Positions 18,214 to 26,176 of a DNA stretch of 64,000 nt are shown here, in pieces. Source of the DNA: UBA5078 sp033721235 (lineage in GTDB: Bacteria > Pseudomonadota > Gammaproteobacteria > Pseudomonadales > Pseudohongiellaceae). The DNA is taken from the NCBI GenBank assembly GCA_033721235.1, contig JAWWAY010000006.1, positions 1 to 64,000 on the forward strand. Reading direction: 5' to 3'. How positions within the stretch are numbered: position 1 is the stretch's first letter; every line of letters starts with the position of its first letter. Both the position numbers and the translations under genes were made by a program. A model generated the notes under the pieces. That model worked only from the letters and a program-made list of their open reading frames with translations. It was not told the origin of the DNA and did not search any database.

Positions 18214-18234
18214 CGCGGTGTATTCTACACCGCG
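18214..18234. terminator. Hairpin between TonB receptor and metR, possible terminator
   Basis: Perfect 8-base arms (CGCGGTGT/ACACCGCG) with a 5-base loop. It overlaps the last codons and TAG stop of metR (18225) and lies 19 bases after the receptor stop. Neither side has an immediate T-run, so it may aid Rho-dependent ending or mRNA stability rather than act as a classical intrinsic terminator. Confidence 0.4.
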
Positions 18235-19136
18235 TCAATGCCCTTTAAGGTTTCGAAACAAGTTTCTTGGGCAATTTTTAGAAACTGACTGATATAGGGG
18301 CTGTCTTTCTGCTCTTCCCGAATGGCAATATAGAGTGTAGAGAACAGCCCACTACCCAGCTTTAATGTCGCAATTAAGTCGTTTTCCATATACGGGGCCA
18401 AAGCCCAGTTTGGTAGCACGCACACTCCCCTGCCGCTGGCAACTAATTGCACCATCATGAGGGTTAGTTCGGCCGTTCGAGTCTGCTTGGGTTTTATTCC
18501 TGCCGGGTCAAGGAACCTGGTGAATACATCCAAGCGCTCTTTCTCTACGGGGTAGGTGATCAAAGTCTCGGATGCCAGTTCGCCCGCATCGATGTAGGCC
18601 CTGTTTGCATAGTCGTGCTGCTTGCTTGTCGCTAATAAACTCTCAAATCGAAATAGAGGTTCATAGTGAATGCCCTCCAAAGCTTGAGGCTCGGAGGTAA
18701 TAACGGCGTCGAGTCGCCCTCTTTGCAATTCTGGTAATGGCACAAAGTTAAAAGCGGTGCTCAAGTCAACTTCTACCTCCTTCCAGTGATTACGATAATG
18801 GTTAATGGCCGGCATTAACCAATCGAAGCAACTATGACACTCGATTGCAATATGTAGTCGCCCCGCCTCGCCCCCGGCTAGTCGAGTAATGTCTCTCTCG
18901 GCTGCCAGCATTAGCGGTAAGACATTTCTTGCAGTTTCCAGTAAGCGCTCGCCAGCCATAGTAAGGCGCAAGGGGCGAGACTTTCTTACGAATAAGCTGA
19001 CGCCTAGGCGCGACTCTATTTCTTTTATTTGATGGGATAGGGCGGACTGCGTCAGGCATAGATTATCTGCCGCCTGAACGAGGCTTCCATGTTCATGGAT
19101 GCTTTGAATGGTGCGTAAGTGTTTAAGCTCTAGCAT
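18225..19136 (-). CDS. metR: LysR-family regulator MetR
   Basis: A 303-residue LysR protein closely resembling E. coli MetR from memory: the start MLELKHLRTIQ, TQSALSHQIKEIESRLG, LFVRKSRPLRLT, and above all RLHIAIECHSCFDWLMPA and ASETLITYPVEKERLDVF are MetR-specific blocks. MetR uses homocysteine as co-effector and controls metE, metH, metF and glyA in enteric bacteria. None of these genes is in the window; metX and metW lie 18 kb away. It starts 22 bases after the stop of the cyclase-like gene on the same strand, so the two may form one transcript, an association I do not recognise from other genomes. Confidence 0.92.
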   Translation of the reverse strand: MLELKHLRTIQSIHEHGSLVQAADNLCLTQSALSHQIKEIESRLGVSLFVRKSRPLRLTMAGERLLETARNVLPLMLAAERDITRLAGGEAGRLHIAIECHSCFDWLMPAINHYRNHWKEVEVDLSTAFNFVPLPELQRGRLDAVITSEPQALEGIHYEPLFRFESLLATSKQHDYANRAYIDAGELASETLITYPVEKERLDVFTRFLDPAGIKPKQTRTAELTLMMVQLVASGRGVCVLPNWALAPYMENDLIATLKLGSGLFSTLYIAIREEQKDSPYISQFLKIAQETCFETLKGIDAV

Positions 19137-19158
19137 GGTTTGAATTGCTGGCCTTGTT

Positions 19159-21438
19159 TTAGGTGAGGGACTTCACTACTTGTGCAATTAGCTTTCTATT
19201 AGTAACGCACTCATAAAAACTCTCCCCGCTCGAGTAATCATCGACAGCTGCGTTGTCTTTCCATAGGCCCACTTTTCCTTCGCGTATGACGATATCGTGC
19301 ATTTTGCCGCGCAAGTCGGGGTAGCGCCCTACATGAAGTTTAACGGCTTGGCCGTTGATTCGGATATCGAGCTCTTTTAGCGCTACTTCTTGTTGTAGCT
19401 TTTCGAAACCCGCGTTATCGAGAAGAATGCCGTTCACATTATAACGAAGCTTGGTCTGGCCTTTCTCGCCATGCTCGTGTTCATCATCGTGCAGATTAAA
19501 AACCTGTACGTTGAATGGGGCTGGCTTGCAAACATTGCGCAGCTTCCAAGTGCAGGATGAAAGACGATCGGCATTGCCAATGGCGCTAGAGATGGTAATG
19601 GGGGTGTCGCCATCGTAGAGGTAATAGGGTGGCTTATCTGAGTAACACAGTCCTATCCCAAGCTCTAAGCGGGGTAACTCCATTTTCTCTGAATATAGAT
19701 TATTGCTCTTCACAATATTCAGCATGGACTTGGCTAGCCCGCAGGCGCGTGCCACTGAATACCATTGCTGCGGTGTCTTCTCGTACTCGAGGAAACTTAA
19801 GATCACAGCATCCCCTTCGATGAAAACTTTCTGCGCGCCATAGGTGGCAAGTAGTTCGTTGATGGGGTTAAAGAAGCGCAGGCTAAAAAACGACGCGGGG
19901 TTTAGCGAGCGGCTTTGCAGTTCCTCCGTGACAGTGGTGGAACCACGCACGTCGGCCTTGATAACGCTATGATGAATAATTCTATCTTCATCGTCTTCTT
20001 TCTCGCTGGCGGTAAACAGCTTGTATAGGGTTCCCGCTTGCTTGGATAGTGCTATTTCGTTATCAGCTTTGAGCAGATTGATTCTATTGAAGGCGCGGTG
20101 AGCTAAGCGATAGTATTTCAGCTGAGTTCTGTAGCGTGCGATATCCTTGATGATTTGAAAAGCGCACTCTTCCCTATGTTTTTTAGTTTCAACTTTTACC
20201 TTTTTGGCAATGGCATCGAACTGCTTTATTGTGCCGGCGCTGAAGGTTCGTCCTTCGATGGTCCGGGCTTGCAGGCGTTTGGTGTCGATATTGCCGCAAA
20301 TATAATGGCAAAGAATTTTGGCGTCTATCTGTTCGGCTATAGAATCTGTCCATAGCTTTTTAACTTCTTTTGAGGCTACCAACAAGGCGAGTATTCCCCG
20401 CTTGTCTAAGTTTTTTGCAAAAGTCTGTAGCTGCTTTTTCTTATGCTTCAAGTGCCGGCGATGGGACCACCACGCTCTCAGCCCTTGTTCTTTTCTAGCC
20501 TCAGCCAAGCGCTGTGCAAACGAGCCGAAGTCGTAGTCTTGCTCTATTGCTTGTACTGAATCGAGGGGGCCGAACTCTTCGCTTAATTGCGCTTTTTGAT
20601 CAATAGCGAGTCCCATGAATTTCTGTGTTTGGAATAGCCCGCCTAGATCATCATAGAGCTCAGGTGTGCCCTCTACGTTCTCCTTGAAAAGAGGGAAAGA
20701 CGCCGCTTCAGACGTAGGCTCGCTAAACAATGACTCGTATTCTCTGTTGAGTTCATTGAACCCGGCATCTTCGGAGTCACCCCCCCAGAGGCGGAACCGC
20801 TCTATTAAGAAGTTGGAATCGTTCGGTTGAGATGTGAAAAGTACAGGGTTAGTGAGAACGCTTCGTGAAAGAGCGCTGCTCTGCGGCATGTATTGCTCGC
20901 GCAGGTCTATCAGTTTTCGCAGTTCTATGCGCTCGATCTGTAGAAATATCTGGGAATTAATTTTTAGCAGCAAGCCATCGTAGTTCTTCTGTAGCCAGAA
21001 GAGTTTTTGATGATCGTTGAGTGAGTTAGTCGAGCTTCCGGCCTTCTTGCCGCTTGCTTTCGCCTTGAGTGCATCAATTTGCTCATCTAGCAGGCTCTTG
21101 CTGATAGTCAGGGCCTGCTTTATTGCGGCCAGTTCGAGTAGCCGCACGGCGCTTAGGTCTAGCTCCGTCTTCAGGCGATGAATCAGTACCGTCATCATAT
21201 CGAAGTAACTATTACGCAGCGCGTTTATCTGAGGCCTTATATCGCGCTTTTTCGCGTTTGGGTTGGCGGCTTCGTTAAGGACGGTGGTGGCCAGACGGCG
21301 TACGTCGGCGCAAAATTTTGGGCTGACCCTCACGTCGATCCTGTAATTATCGACCCCCCTCTTGAGAGAGCTAATGTCTAAACTGACATTGAGGGGCTCT
21401 TCTGAGGCGCTTGCTATATGAGGGGGTATATTAGTCAC
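19159..21438 (-). CDS. Class III nucleotidyl-cyclase-like protein with long helical N-terminus
   Basis: A 759-residue protein with no signal peptide or transmembrane segment. About residues 1–490 are mostly helical and charged, with basic stretches such as RRHLKHKKKQ, and I do not recognise a domain there. Residues 488–640 resemble a class III adenylate/guanylate cyclase catalytic domain. IKADVRGST (D496) fits the first metal-binding Asp; AQKVFIEGDAVILSF (K537, D543) fits the substrate-lysine and second-Asp region. LELGIGLCYS fits the central strand, and AIGNADRLSS (R625) fits the transition-state Arg segment. The usual Asn four residues before that Arg appears to be Gly621. The last 120 residues form an unknown tail. 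Start is GTG. Catalytic competence is uncertain. Confidence 0.7.
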   Translation of the reverse strand: MTNIPPHIASASEEPLNVSLDISSLKRGVDNYRIDVRVSPKFCADVRRLATTVLNEAANPNAKKRDIRPQINALRNSYFDMMTVLIHRLKTELDLSAVRLLELAAIKQALTISKSLLDEQIDALKAKASGKKAGSSTNSLNDHQKLFWLQKNYDGLLLKINSQIFLQIERIELRKLIDLREQYMPQSSALSRSVLTNPVLFTSQPNDSNFLIERFRLWGGDSEDAGFNELNREYESLFSEPTSEAASFPLFKENVEGTPELYDDLGGLFQTQKFMGLAIDQKAQLSEEFGPLDSVQAIEQDYDFGSFAQRLAEARKEQGLRAWWSHRRHLKHKKKQLQTFAKNLDKRGILALLVASKEVKKLWTDSIAEQIDAKILCHYICGNIDTKRLQARTIEGRTFSAGTIKQFDAIAKKVKVETKKHREECAFQIIKDIARYRTQLKYYRLAHRAFNRINLLKADNEIALSKQAGTLYKLFTASEKEDDEDRIIHHSVIKADVRGSTTVTEELQSRSLNPASFFSLRFFNPINELLATYGAQKVFIEGDAVILSFLEYEKTPQQWYSVARACGLAKSMLNIVKSNNLYSEKMELPRLELGIGLCYSDKPPYYLYDGDTPITISSAIGNADRLSSCTWKLRNVCKPAPFNVQVFNLHDDEHEHGEKGQTKLRYNVNGILLDNAGFEKLQQEVALKELDIRINGQAVKLHVGRYPDLRGKMHDIVIREGKVGLWKDNAAVDDYSSGESFYECVTNRKLIAQVVKSLT

Positions 21439-21600
21439 AATTATTTGCCGTAATTTGTCTTCAGAATTCTGGCTATGAGGCAGCGTGGTATTAGATTGCC
21501 TATATTAACGCACCAAGTTTAAGTGTTTTCAATGAGTTGGGCTCACAAAATACACCTAAAACATGAATCTAATTCACATTCCGGCAATTTAAAGCAGTGT

Positions 21601-22842
21601 TTAGGGGCGGCGCATGCGGCAGCTATGGTCTATTACTGTGTCCTTGGCACGGGAGCTTCGTTCTGTGCGCATGCCCCATCCGGAGTTGTCGGCATCGAAC
21701 ACGATGTTTTGATTCGTGTGAACCGATATCTGCAGGTCCTGAAACAATTGGTGGTCATCGGCGCGCATAAAGACCTCTTTGCCGAAAATATTAGTGTGTA
21801 CCATGCCCTCTAGGGCTAGCGCCACTGCCTCAGCGTCTGTAGAGCCTGCCTCTTCGATCGCGCGAGCGATCATTTGAGCGGTCGCAATAATGCGCGGATA
21901 GTTAATATCATTGTCGGGGTATTGTTGCTTAAACTTGGCGACGTAGTCTGCGTACTCTGGGCTTGGCGCTGGGTTGAAATAACCCTCGTGAATCATATGA
22001 AATTGCTCAGCGCCTGAGTCGCCAATAGTGGCTGTTATGCCATCGTAGGCGGCATAGTATGTGTAAACTGGCGTATCGAGCCCGGCATCGCTAATTGCTC
22101 GGGCGAGACTGACCATATCCGCGCCCCAGTTCCCGGTGATGATCGCATCGGGTTTGGCTGCGACTATCTTGGTGACATAGGGGGTGAAGTCTTTGACGGT
22201 TCCCATAGGGTGCAATTCGTTACCGACAACTTCGATATCGGGCCTTTTCTCAGCTAGTTGGGCTACCGCAGAGTCCGCAACAGCCTGGCCGAATGAGTAG
22301 TCTTGGCCGATGATGTAAACGCGTTTGATGGTGGATGATTCCGCCATAAGGTCGGTCAATGCCTGCATCTTCATATCGGCATGGGCATCGAAGCGGAAAT
22401 GCCAGAAACTACAATTCTCATTACTAAGCGCTGGATCGACAGCGGCGTAGTTAAAGAACAATACTTGCTGGTCTGGGTTGCGGCGATTATGTCTTTTCAG
22501 GGCTTGGGTCAGTACTCCTGCAACCGCAGAGCTGCTGCCTTGAAGTATGAAGCCGATGCCTTCGCCGATGGCACGTCTTAATTGTATTTGTGACTCCTGG
22601 GCACTGTTCTGGTTGTCCATTTGCACCAGTTCAATAGGGCGGCCTCCCAGAACTCCGCCGGCATCGTTGACCAGAGTGTCGAAGGCGAACTTGAACTGCA
22701 CATAGGCATTGTAACCGGTGGCGGAAAAAGCGCCGCTAAGAGGTTCTATGTAGGCGATGCGAATAGGCTCTTGAGCGAACGAAGCAAAAGAGGCTGTAAA
22801 GCAAAGCCCGATGGTGGCTGACAAGACTGAGATCTTTTTCAT
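21601..22842 (-). CDS. Branched-chain-amino-acid-type ABC transporter substrate-binding protein
   Basis: A 413-residue periplasmic binding protein of the LivK/type 1 fold. A signal peptide (cleavage after ASFASFAQ) precedes EPIRIAYIEPLSGAFSATGYNAYVQFK, the canonical first strand and helix. VYIIGQDYSFGQAVADSAVA and DAIITGNWGADMVSLARA belong to the interdomain regions. Relatives bind branched-chain amino acids, amides, or aromatic and urea-type compounds. No permease or ATPase genes lie nearby, so it is an orphan component. The last residues (SSRAKDTVIDHSC) are unusual for the family and form an extra tail. It is probably transcribed alone, since 162 bases separate it from the cyclase-like gene downstream on the same strand. 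Confidence 0.9.
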   Translation of the reverse strand: MKKISVLSATIGLCFTASFASFAQEPIRIAYIEPLSGAFSATGYNAYVQFKFAFDTLVNDAGGVLGGRPIELVQMDNQNSAQESQIQLRRAIGEGIGFILQGSSSAVAGVLTQALKRHNRRNPDQQVLFFNYAAVDPALSNENCSFWHFRFDAHADMKMQALTDLMAESSTIKRVYIIGQDYSFGQAVADSAVAQLAEKRPDIEVVGNELHPMGTVKDFTPYVTKIVAAKPDAIITGNWGADMVSLARAISDAGLDTPVYTYYAAYDGITATIGDSGAEQFHMIHEGYFNPAPSPEYADYVAKFKQQYPDNDINYPRIIATAQMIARAIEEAGSTDAEAVALALEGMVHTNIFGKEVFMRADDHQLFQDLQISVHTNQNIVFDADNSGWGMRTERSSRAKDTVIDHSCRMRRP

Positions 22843-23046
22843 GTTTTTTTGATGAACTCTTTTCTAGTTTCTAACCATAGACCCAAGTTGCACGTTTGTA
22901 TTGTCCCATGGCTATAGATTACTTGCCGAACTGTCGCTTTAGTGGGATAAGCCGATTGATAGTCAATATGCGAGGGCTGTGGTATCGTCTTTGGCATTAC
23001 AAAACACATAATAATTAGCGAAATTTTACAAGAAGAGGTCGATATC

Positions 23047-24210
23047 ATGGCTGCGGATAGCCCAGATAGGCGTAAGTTACTCAAGGGGGCAGTAGGCACG
23101 GGTATATTCGCTGCCGGAGTAGGCGTTTTTCCCAGTTGGATGCTGCCGGCGCTAGCGCAAGGTGAGCAGGATATTGCCTTTACTGATGTGCCCGATACTT
23201 TTCAGCCGACGCCGGTTAGGCCTGGGGCTACCCACTTTCAAGATACTCGTAAGATTGACTCGTTTATCACGGACAATGATGACTTCTACCTGGTCCAGCA
23301 TTACGGGCAACCGGAAATCGACAATGCCAATTACTCACTGAAAGTAACGGGTTTAGTGGATAAAACGCTTAGCTTTTCTCTGGATGACCTCAAGTCACGA
23401 CCAACGACAGAGCAAGTGGTCGGTTTCGAATGTGGGGGCAATATGGGCCGCCTATTCCACGGGCTGTTAGGTAATGCCTCCTGGAAAGGTGTTAGCCTGC
23501 GCGACATCCTGCTGGAGGCTGGCATTCAGCCAGAAGGGAAAGAAGTCGTGTTCTTTGGCACCGATATTGGCGAGGAAGAGATTCGCGGACGAAAAGTGCC
23601 TAAGGCTTTCGCGAGAGCATTGTCTGTCGAGGATGCACTTAACGAGAATAATATGTTGGCGTTTGAAATGAATGGCGAGCCACTGCCGCATTTCCATGGT
23701 AAACCCGTTCGCCTTATTGTGCCGGGTTGGTATGGCGTGGCTAATGTGAAGTGGTTAAATCAAATTCATATTCAAGACACGCGCTATATGGGTCGTTTTA
23801 TGGGGCGCGACTATGTCACGCTCAAGCGGGAGATGGTGGGAGATCAAGAGCGCTGGGTGGAAAACTCGGTGGCTAAAATGAATTTGAAGTCGGTGATTGT
23901 GCGGGTGACTAAGACCGGTAATAGCCATCGAATTTTGGGTTTCGCGCTCAATGATGGCACGCCTTTAGAGAGTATCGAGGTCAAGATTGACGATGGTCCC
24001 TGGCAGCGAGCCACGATAGACCCCCAGTCCACTCAGTTCTCATGGAAGCTGTTTAGTTTTGATTGGCAAAATGCGAGCCCTGGTGAGCACACTATTGTTT
24101 CGCGTGCCACCGATGTTAACGGGCAGGTACAGCTTCCCGCGGATCAGCTTCCCGAGCGAGTAAGCTATTGGGAGGAATTCGGTCAGTTTCCTCGTACCTT
24201 GGTAATCTAA
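23047..24210 (+). CDS. Tat-exported sulfite-oxidase-family molybdopterin enzyme
   Basis: A 387-residue periplasmic oxidoreductase. The N-terminus has a twin-arginine signal (R8-R9 in DRRKLLKGAVG, then a hydrophobic stretch and cleavage near LPALAQ). The molybdopterin domain (about residues 75–265) contains FECGGNMGRLFHG, with C129 as the molybdenum-ligating cysteine. It also contains WKGVSLRDILLEAG and the GWYGVANVKWLNQI block. The C-terminal Ig-like dimerisation domain follows (about residues 285–385). This is the SoxC/SorA/sulfite dehydrogenase branch. No cytochrome c partner gene is adjacent, so the electron acceptor is unknown. The upstream region contains a GAGG ribosome-binding site. 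Confidence 0.9.
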   Translation: MAADSPDRRKLLKGAVGTGIFAAGVGVFPSWMLPALAQGEQDIAFTDVPDTFQPTPVRPGATHFQDTRKIDSFITDNDDFYLVQHYGQPEIDNANYSLKVTGLVDKTLSFSLDDLKSRPTTEQVVGFECGGNMGRLFHGLLGNASWKGVSLRDILLEAGIQPEGKEVVFFGTDIGEEEIRGRKVPKAFARALSVEDALNENNMLAFEMNGEPLPHFHGKPVRLIVPGWYGVANVKWLNQIHIQDTRYMGRFMGRDYVTLKREMVGDQERWVENSVAKMNLKSVIVRVTKTGNSHRILGFALNDGTPLESIEVKIDDGPWQRATIDPQSTQFSWKLFSFDWQNASPGEHTIVSRATDVNGQVQLPADQLPERVSYWEEFGQFPRTLVI

Positions 24211-24247
24211 GAGTTTAAAGTCTATATAGGCAAAGGAGTGGTAGGGC

Positions 24248-24766
24248 TTGGCAAGTTATTTAATTATTACCATCATTGCGGACGATAAGCCGGGTCTGGT
24301 GGGCCTGCTATCAGAGACTATCGCCCAGCATTCGGGCAACTGGTTGGAAAGCCAAATGTCTCATCTTGCGGGAAAATTCGCCGGTATTTTGCGTGTGCGC
24401 GTGGAGAACAGCGAAGCCGATGCGCTGATTAAGGACCTGGAAGGCCTGTCAGCGACTCTGCGTCTTGTGGTCGAGCGCGTTAGCGCAGAACCAGAGTCTC
24501 CTCGCCAGAGAACTGTTAGCTTGAGCCTCGTGGGTAACGATCGGCCGGGCATCGTGAAGGAGATATCTCGCGCCTTAGCGAACGAGCACGTCAATATGGA
24601 TAAACTGACGACGGACTGCACGAGCGCGCCCATGTCGGGCGAACCACTATTTAATGCCAAAGCGTTGCTCCATATTCCCGAGAGCCTGGATATTGCCCAG
24701 TTGCAGTCTCAACTGGAGCGCCTCGCCGATGATTTGATTGTCGAGATTTCCCTAGAGAGTAATTAG
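24248..24766 (+). CDS. Double-ACT-domain protein, GcvR-like glycine cleavage regulator
   Basis: A 172-residue protein made of two ACT domains (about residues 3–75 and 90–165). The first begins IITIIADDKPGLVGLLSETIA and the second LSLVGNDRPGIVKEISRAL, both with the DxPG turn that forms the amino-acid-binding site. This is the architecture of GcvR, which in E. coli binds GcvA and represses the glycine cleavage operon; a gcvTHP operon lies 18 kb away but no gcvA is in view. The start is TTG, supported by AAAGGAG nine bases upstream and a standard N-terminus. It lies 37 bases after the sulfite-oxidase-family gene and may share its transcript. Confidence 0.83.
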   Translation: MASYLIITIIADDKPGLVGLLSETIAQHSGNWLESQMSHLAGKFAGILRVRVENSEADALIKDLEGLSATLRLVVERVSAEPESPRQRTVSLSLVGNDRPGIVKEISRALANEHVNMDKLTTDCTSAPMSGEPLFNAKALLHIPESLDIAQLQSQLERLADDLIVEISLESN

Positions 24767-24776
24767 AGCGCACGGT

Positions 24777-25430
24777 TTAGCGCAGGCTAATAATCTCCCA
24801 ACCTTTTTCCATGGCATGCTGACGCAGTGTATCGTCTGGGTCCACTGCGACTGCTTTACCGGCTCTTTCTAATAGCGGTAGATCATTGAAAGAGTCGCTA
24901 TAGAAGATACTGTCTTCCATAGAGAAGCTGCCTTGCTGCAGCCATCGTTCCAGATTGGTGACCTTGCCCTTTTGAAAATTCGGAATCCCTAAGACTTCGC
25001 CTGTATAAAACTCGCCTTGAGTTTCCAACTCTGTCGCTATGAGCTCGTCTACTTCTAGTCGACGAGCGATCGGCTCTGTGATGAAGCGGTTGGTGGCGGT
25101 CATAATGAGGCAGTAGTCGCCAGCAGCCTTGTGCTTGCGAACGAGCGCTTCGGCGGCGGGCAGCATCATTGGTTCGATGCATTGATGCATAAACTCCAAG
25201 TGCAGCTTGTCTCTTTCGGCGCGCGCCATATTGGCTACTGGAGAGATGGCGAAGCGCGTGTACGCCACCATGTCGAGAACGCCCTTCTTATACTGCTCGT
25301 AGAAATAGTCATTACGAGCCTGGTGCTCCTTGGGGTCTACCAGAGACTGGGTACTGACGAAGTCGCCCCAAGCGTGATCGCTGTCGCCGCCCAGCAGAGT
25401 GTTATCAAGATCGAATATTGCGAGAGTCAT
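24777..25430 (-). CDS. HAD-IB family phosphatase (SerB-like)
   Basis: A 217-residue haloacid dehalogenase hydrolase. Motif I is FDLDNTLLGGDS (nucleophile D7, acid D9), motif II is IMTATNRF, and the motif III lysine is K155 region NFQKGK. Motif IV is YSDSFNDLPLL. A four-helix C1 cap lies between motifs I and II, as in phosphoserine phosphatases and related HAD-IB enzymes. In Pseudomonas an HAD gene of this type lies beside rppH, and the same divergent pairing is seen here with rppH at 25578. Likely substrates are small phosphomonoesters; the physiological one is not known. Confidence 0.88.
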   Translation of the reverse strand: MTLAIFDLDNTLLGGDSDHAWGDFVSTQSLVDPKEHQARNDYFYEQYKKGVLDMVAYTRFAISPVANMARAERDKLHLEFMHQCIEPMMLPAAEALVRKHKAAGDYCLIMTATNRFITEPIARRLEVDELIATELETQGEFYTGEVLGIPNFQKGKVTNLERWLQQGSFSMEDSIFYSDSFNDLPLLERAGKAVAVDPDDTLRQHAMEKGWEIISLR

Positions 25431-25577
25431 ATTTTAAGTTCTTTAACGGTACGAGCGGTGCATTATACGCGAATCATCCGCCATAGCAGCCCCAGCGCAG
25501 GGTCTAAGTGGTTCCCTAGCACTGGGACTTGTGAAACAATGCTAGGGTTACGTTATTGTTAAGGACTGGTGTTAAGC

Positions 25578-26063
25578 ATGATCGATTCACAGGGTTATAG
25601 GCCGAATGTTGGCATCATTATCTGTAACCCCAAAGGACAATTGCTGTGGGCAAAACGTATTGGCCAAGATGCATGGCAATTTCCTCAAGGTGGTATTCGC
25701 AATGGCGAGCGCCTGCAGCAAGCGCTATATAGAGAGCTCAAGGAAGAGGTAGGCTTAACGGCTAATGACGTTGAAGTAGTTTCCTCTACAAAAGGTTGGT
25801 TATATTATGAGCTGCCTAAGAACCTGATTCGACACAATTCTAGCCCCTTATGCATCGGGCAGAAGCAAAAATGGTATTTGTTAAAGTTACGGGCAGATGA
25901 GAGCAAAATCGACGTACTTAACAACAAAAACCCAGAATTTGATGACTGGAAATGGGTCAGTTTTTGGTACCCTTTGAGTCAAGTGATCGATTTTAAGCGT
26001 GAAGTTTATCGTCAGGCCCTGAAGGAGTTAGTAGCGCCGCTGAATGAGCGACTGGTGAAGTAG
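25578..26063 (+). CDS. rppH: RNA pyrophosphohydrolase
   Basis: A 161-residue Nudix hydrolase that removes pyrophosphate from the 5' triphosphate of mRNA and so triggers RNase E decay. The start MIDSQGYRPNVGIIICN and the Nudix box GGIRNGERLQQALYREL-KEEVGL (G-x5-E-x7-REL-x-EEVG) match RppH closely. VCIGQKQKW-type and PEFDDWKWVSFWYP segments are also specific. An in-frame GTG nine bases upstream is possible, but the ATG at 25578 reproduces the known N-terminus; AAGGA lies at 25561–25565. It precedes ptsP by 113 bases, the conserved rppH–ptsP pair of gammaproteobacteria. Confidence 0.96.
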   Translation: MIDSQGYRPNVGIIICNPKGQLLWAKRIGQDAWQFPQGGIRNGERLQQALYRELKEEVGLTANDVEVVSSTKGWLYYELPKNLIRHNSSPLCIGQKQKWYLLKLRADESKIDVLNNKNPEFDDWKWVSFWYPLSQVIDFKREVYRQALKELVAPLNERLVK

Positions 26064-26176
26064 TCAGTCCTTGGCGTGGCGAGTGGCAGGGGCAGATAAG
26101 CCTTGCTAAAAATTAGAATTACTAAAGTAGTAAGCTCCGTTAAGACTAATTATGCCCGCTTGGGCGGAACCTAAGT

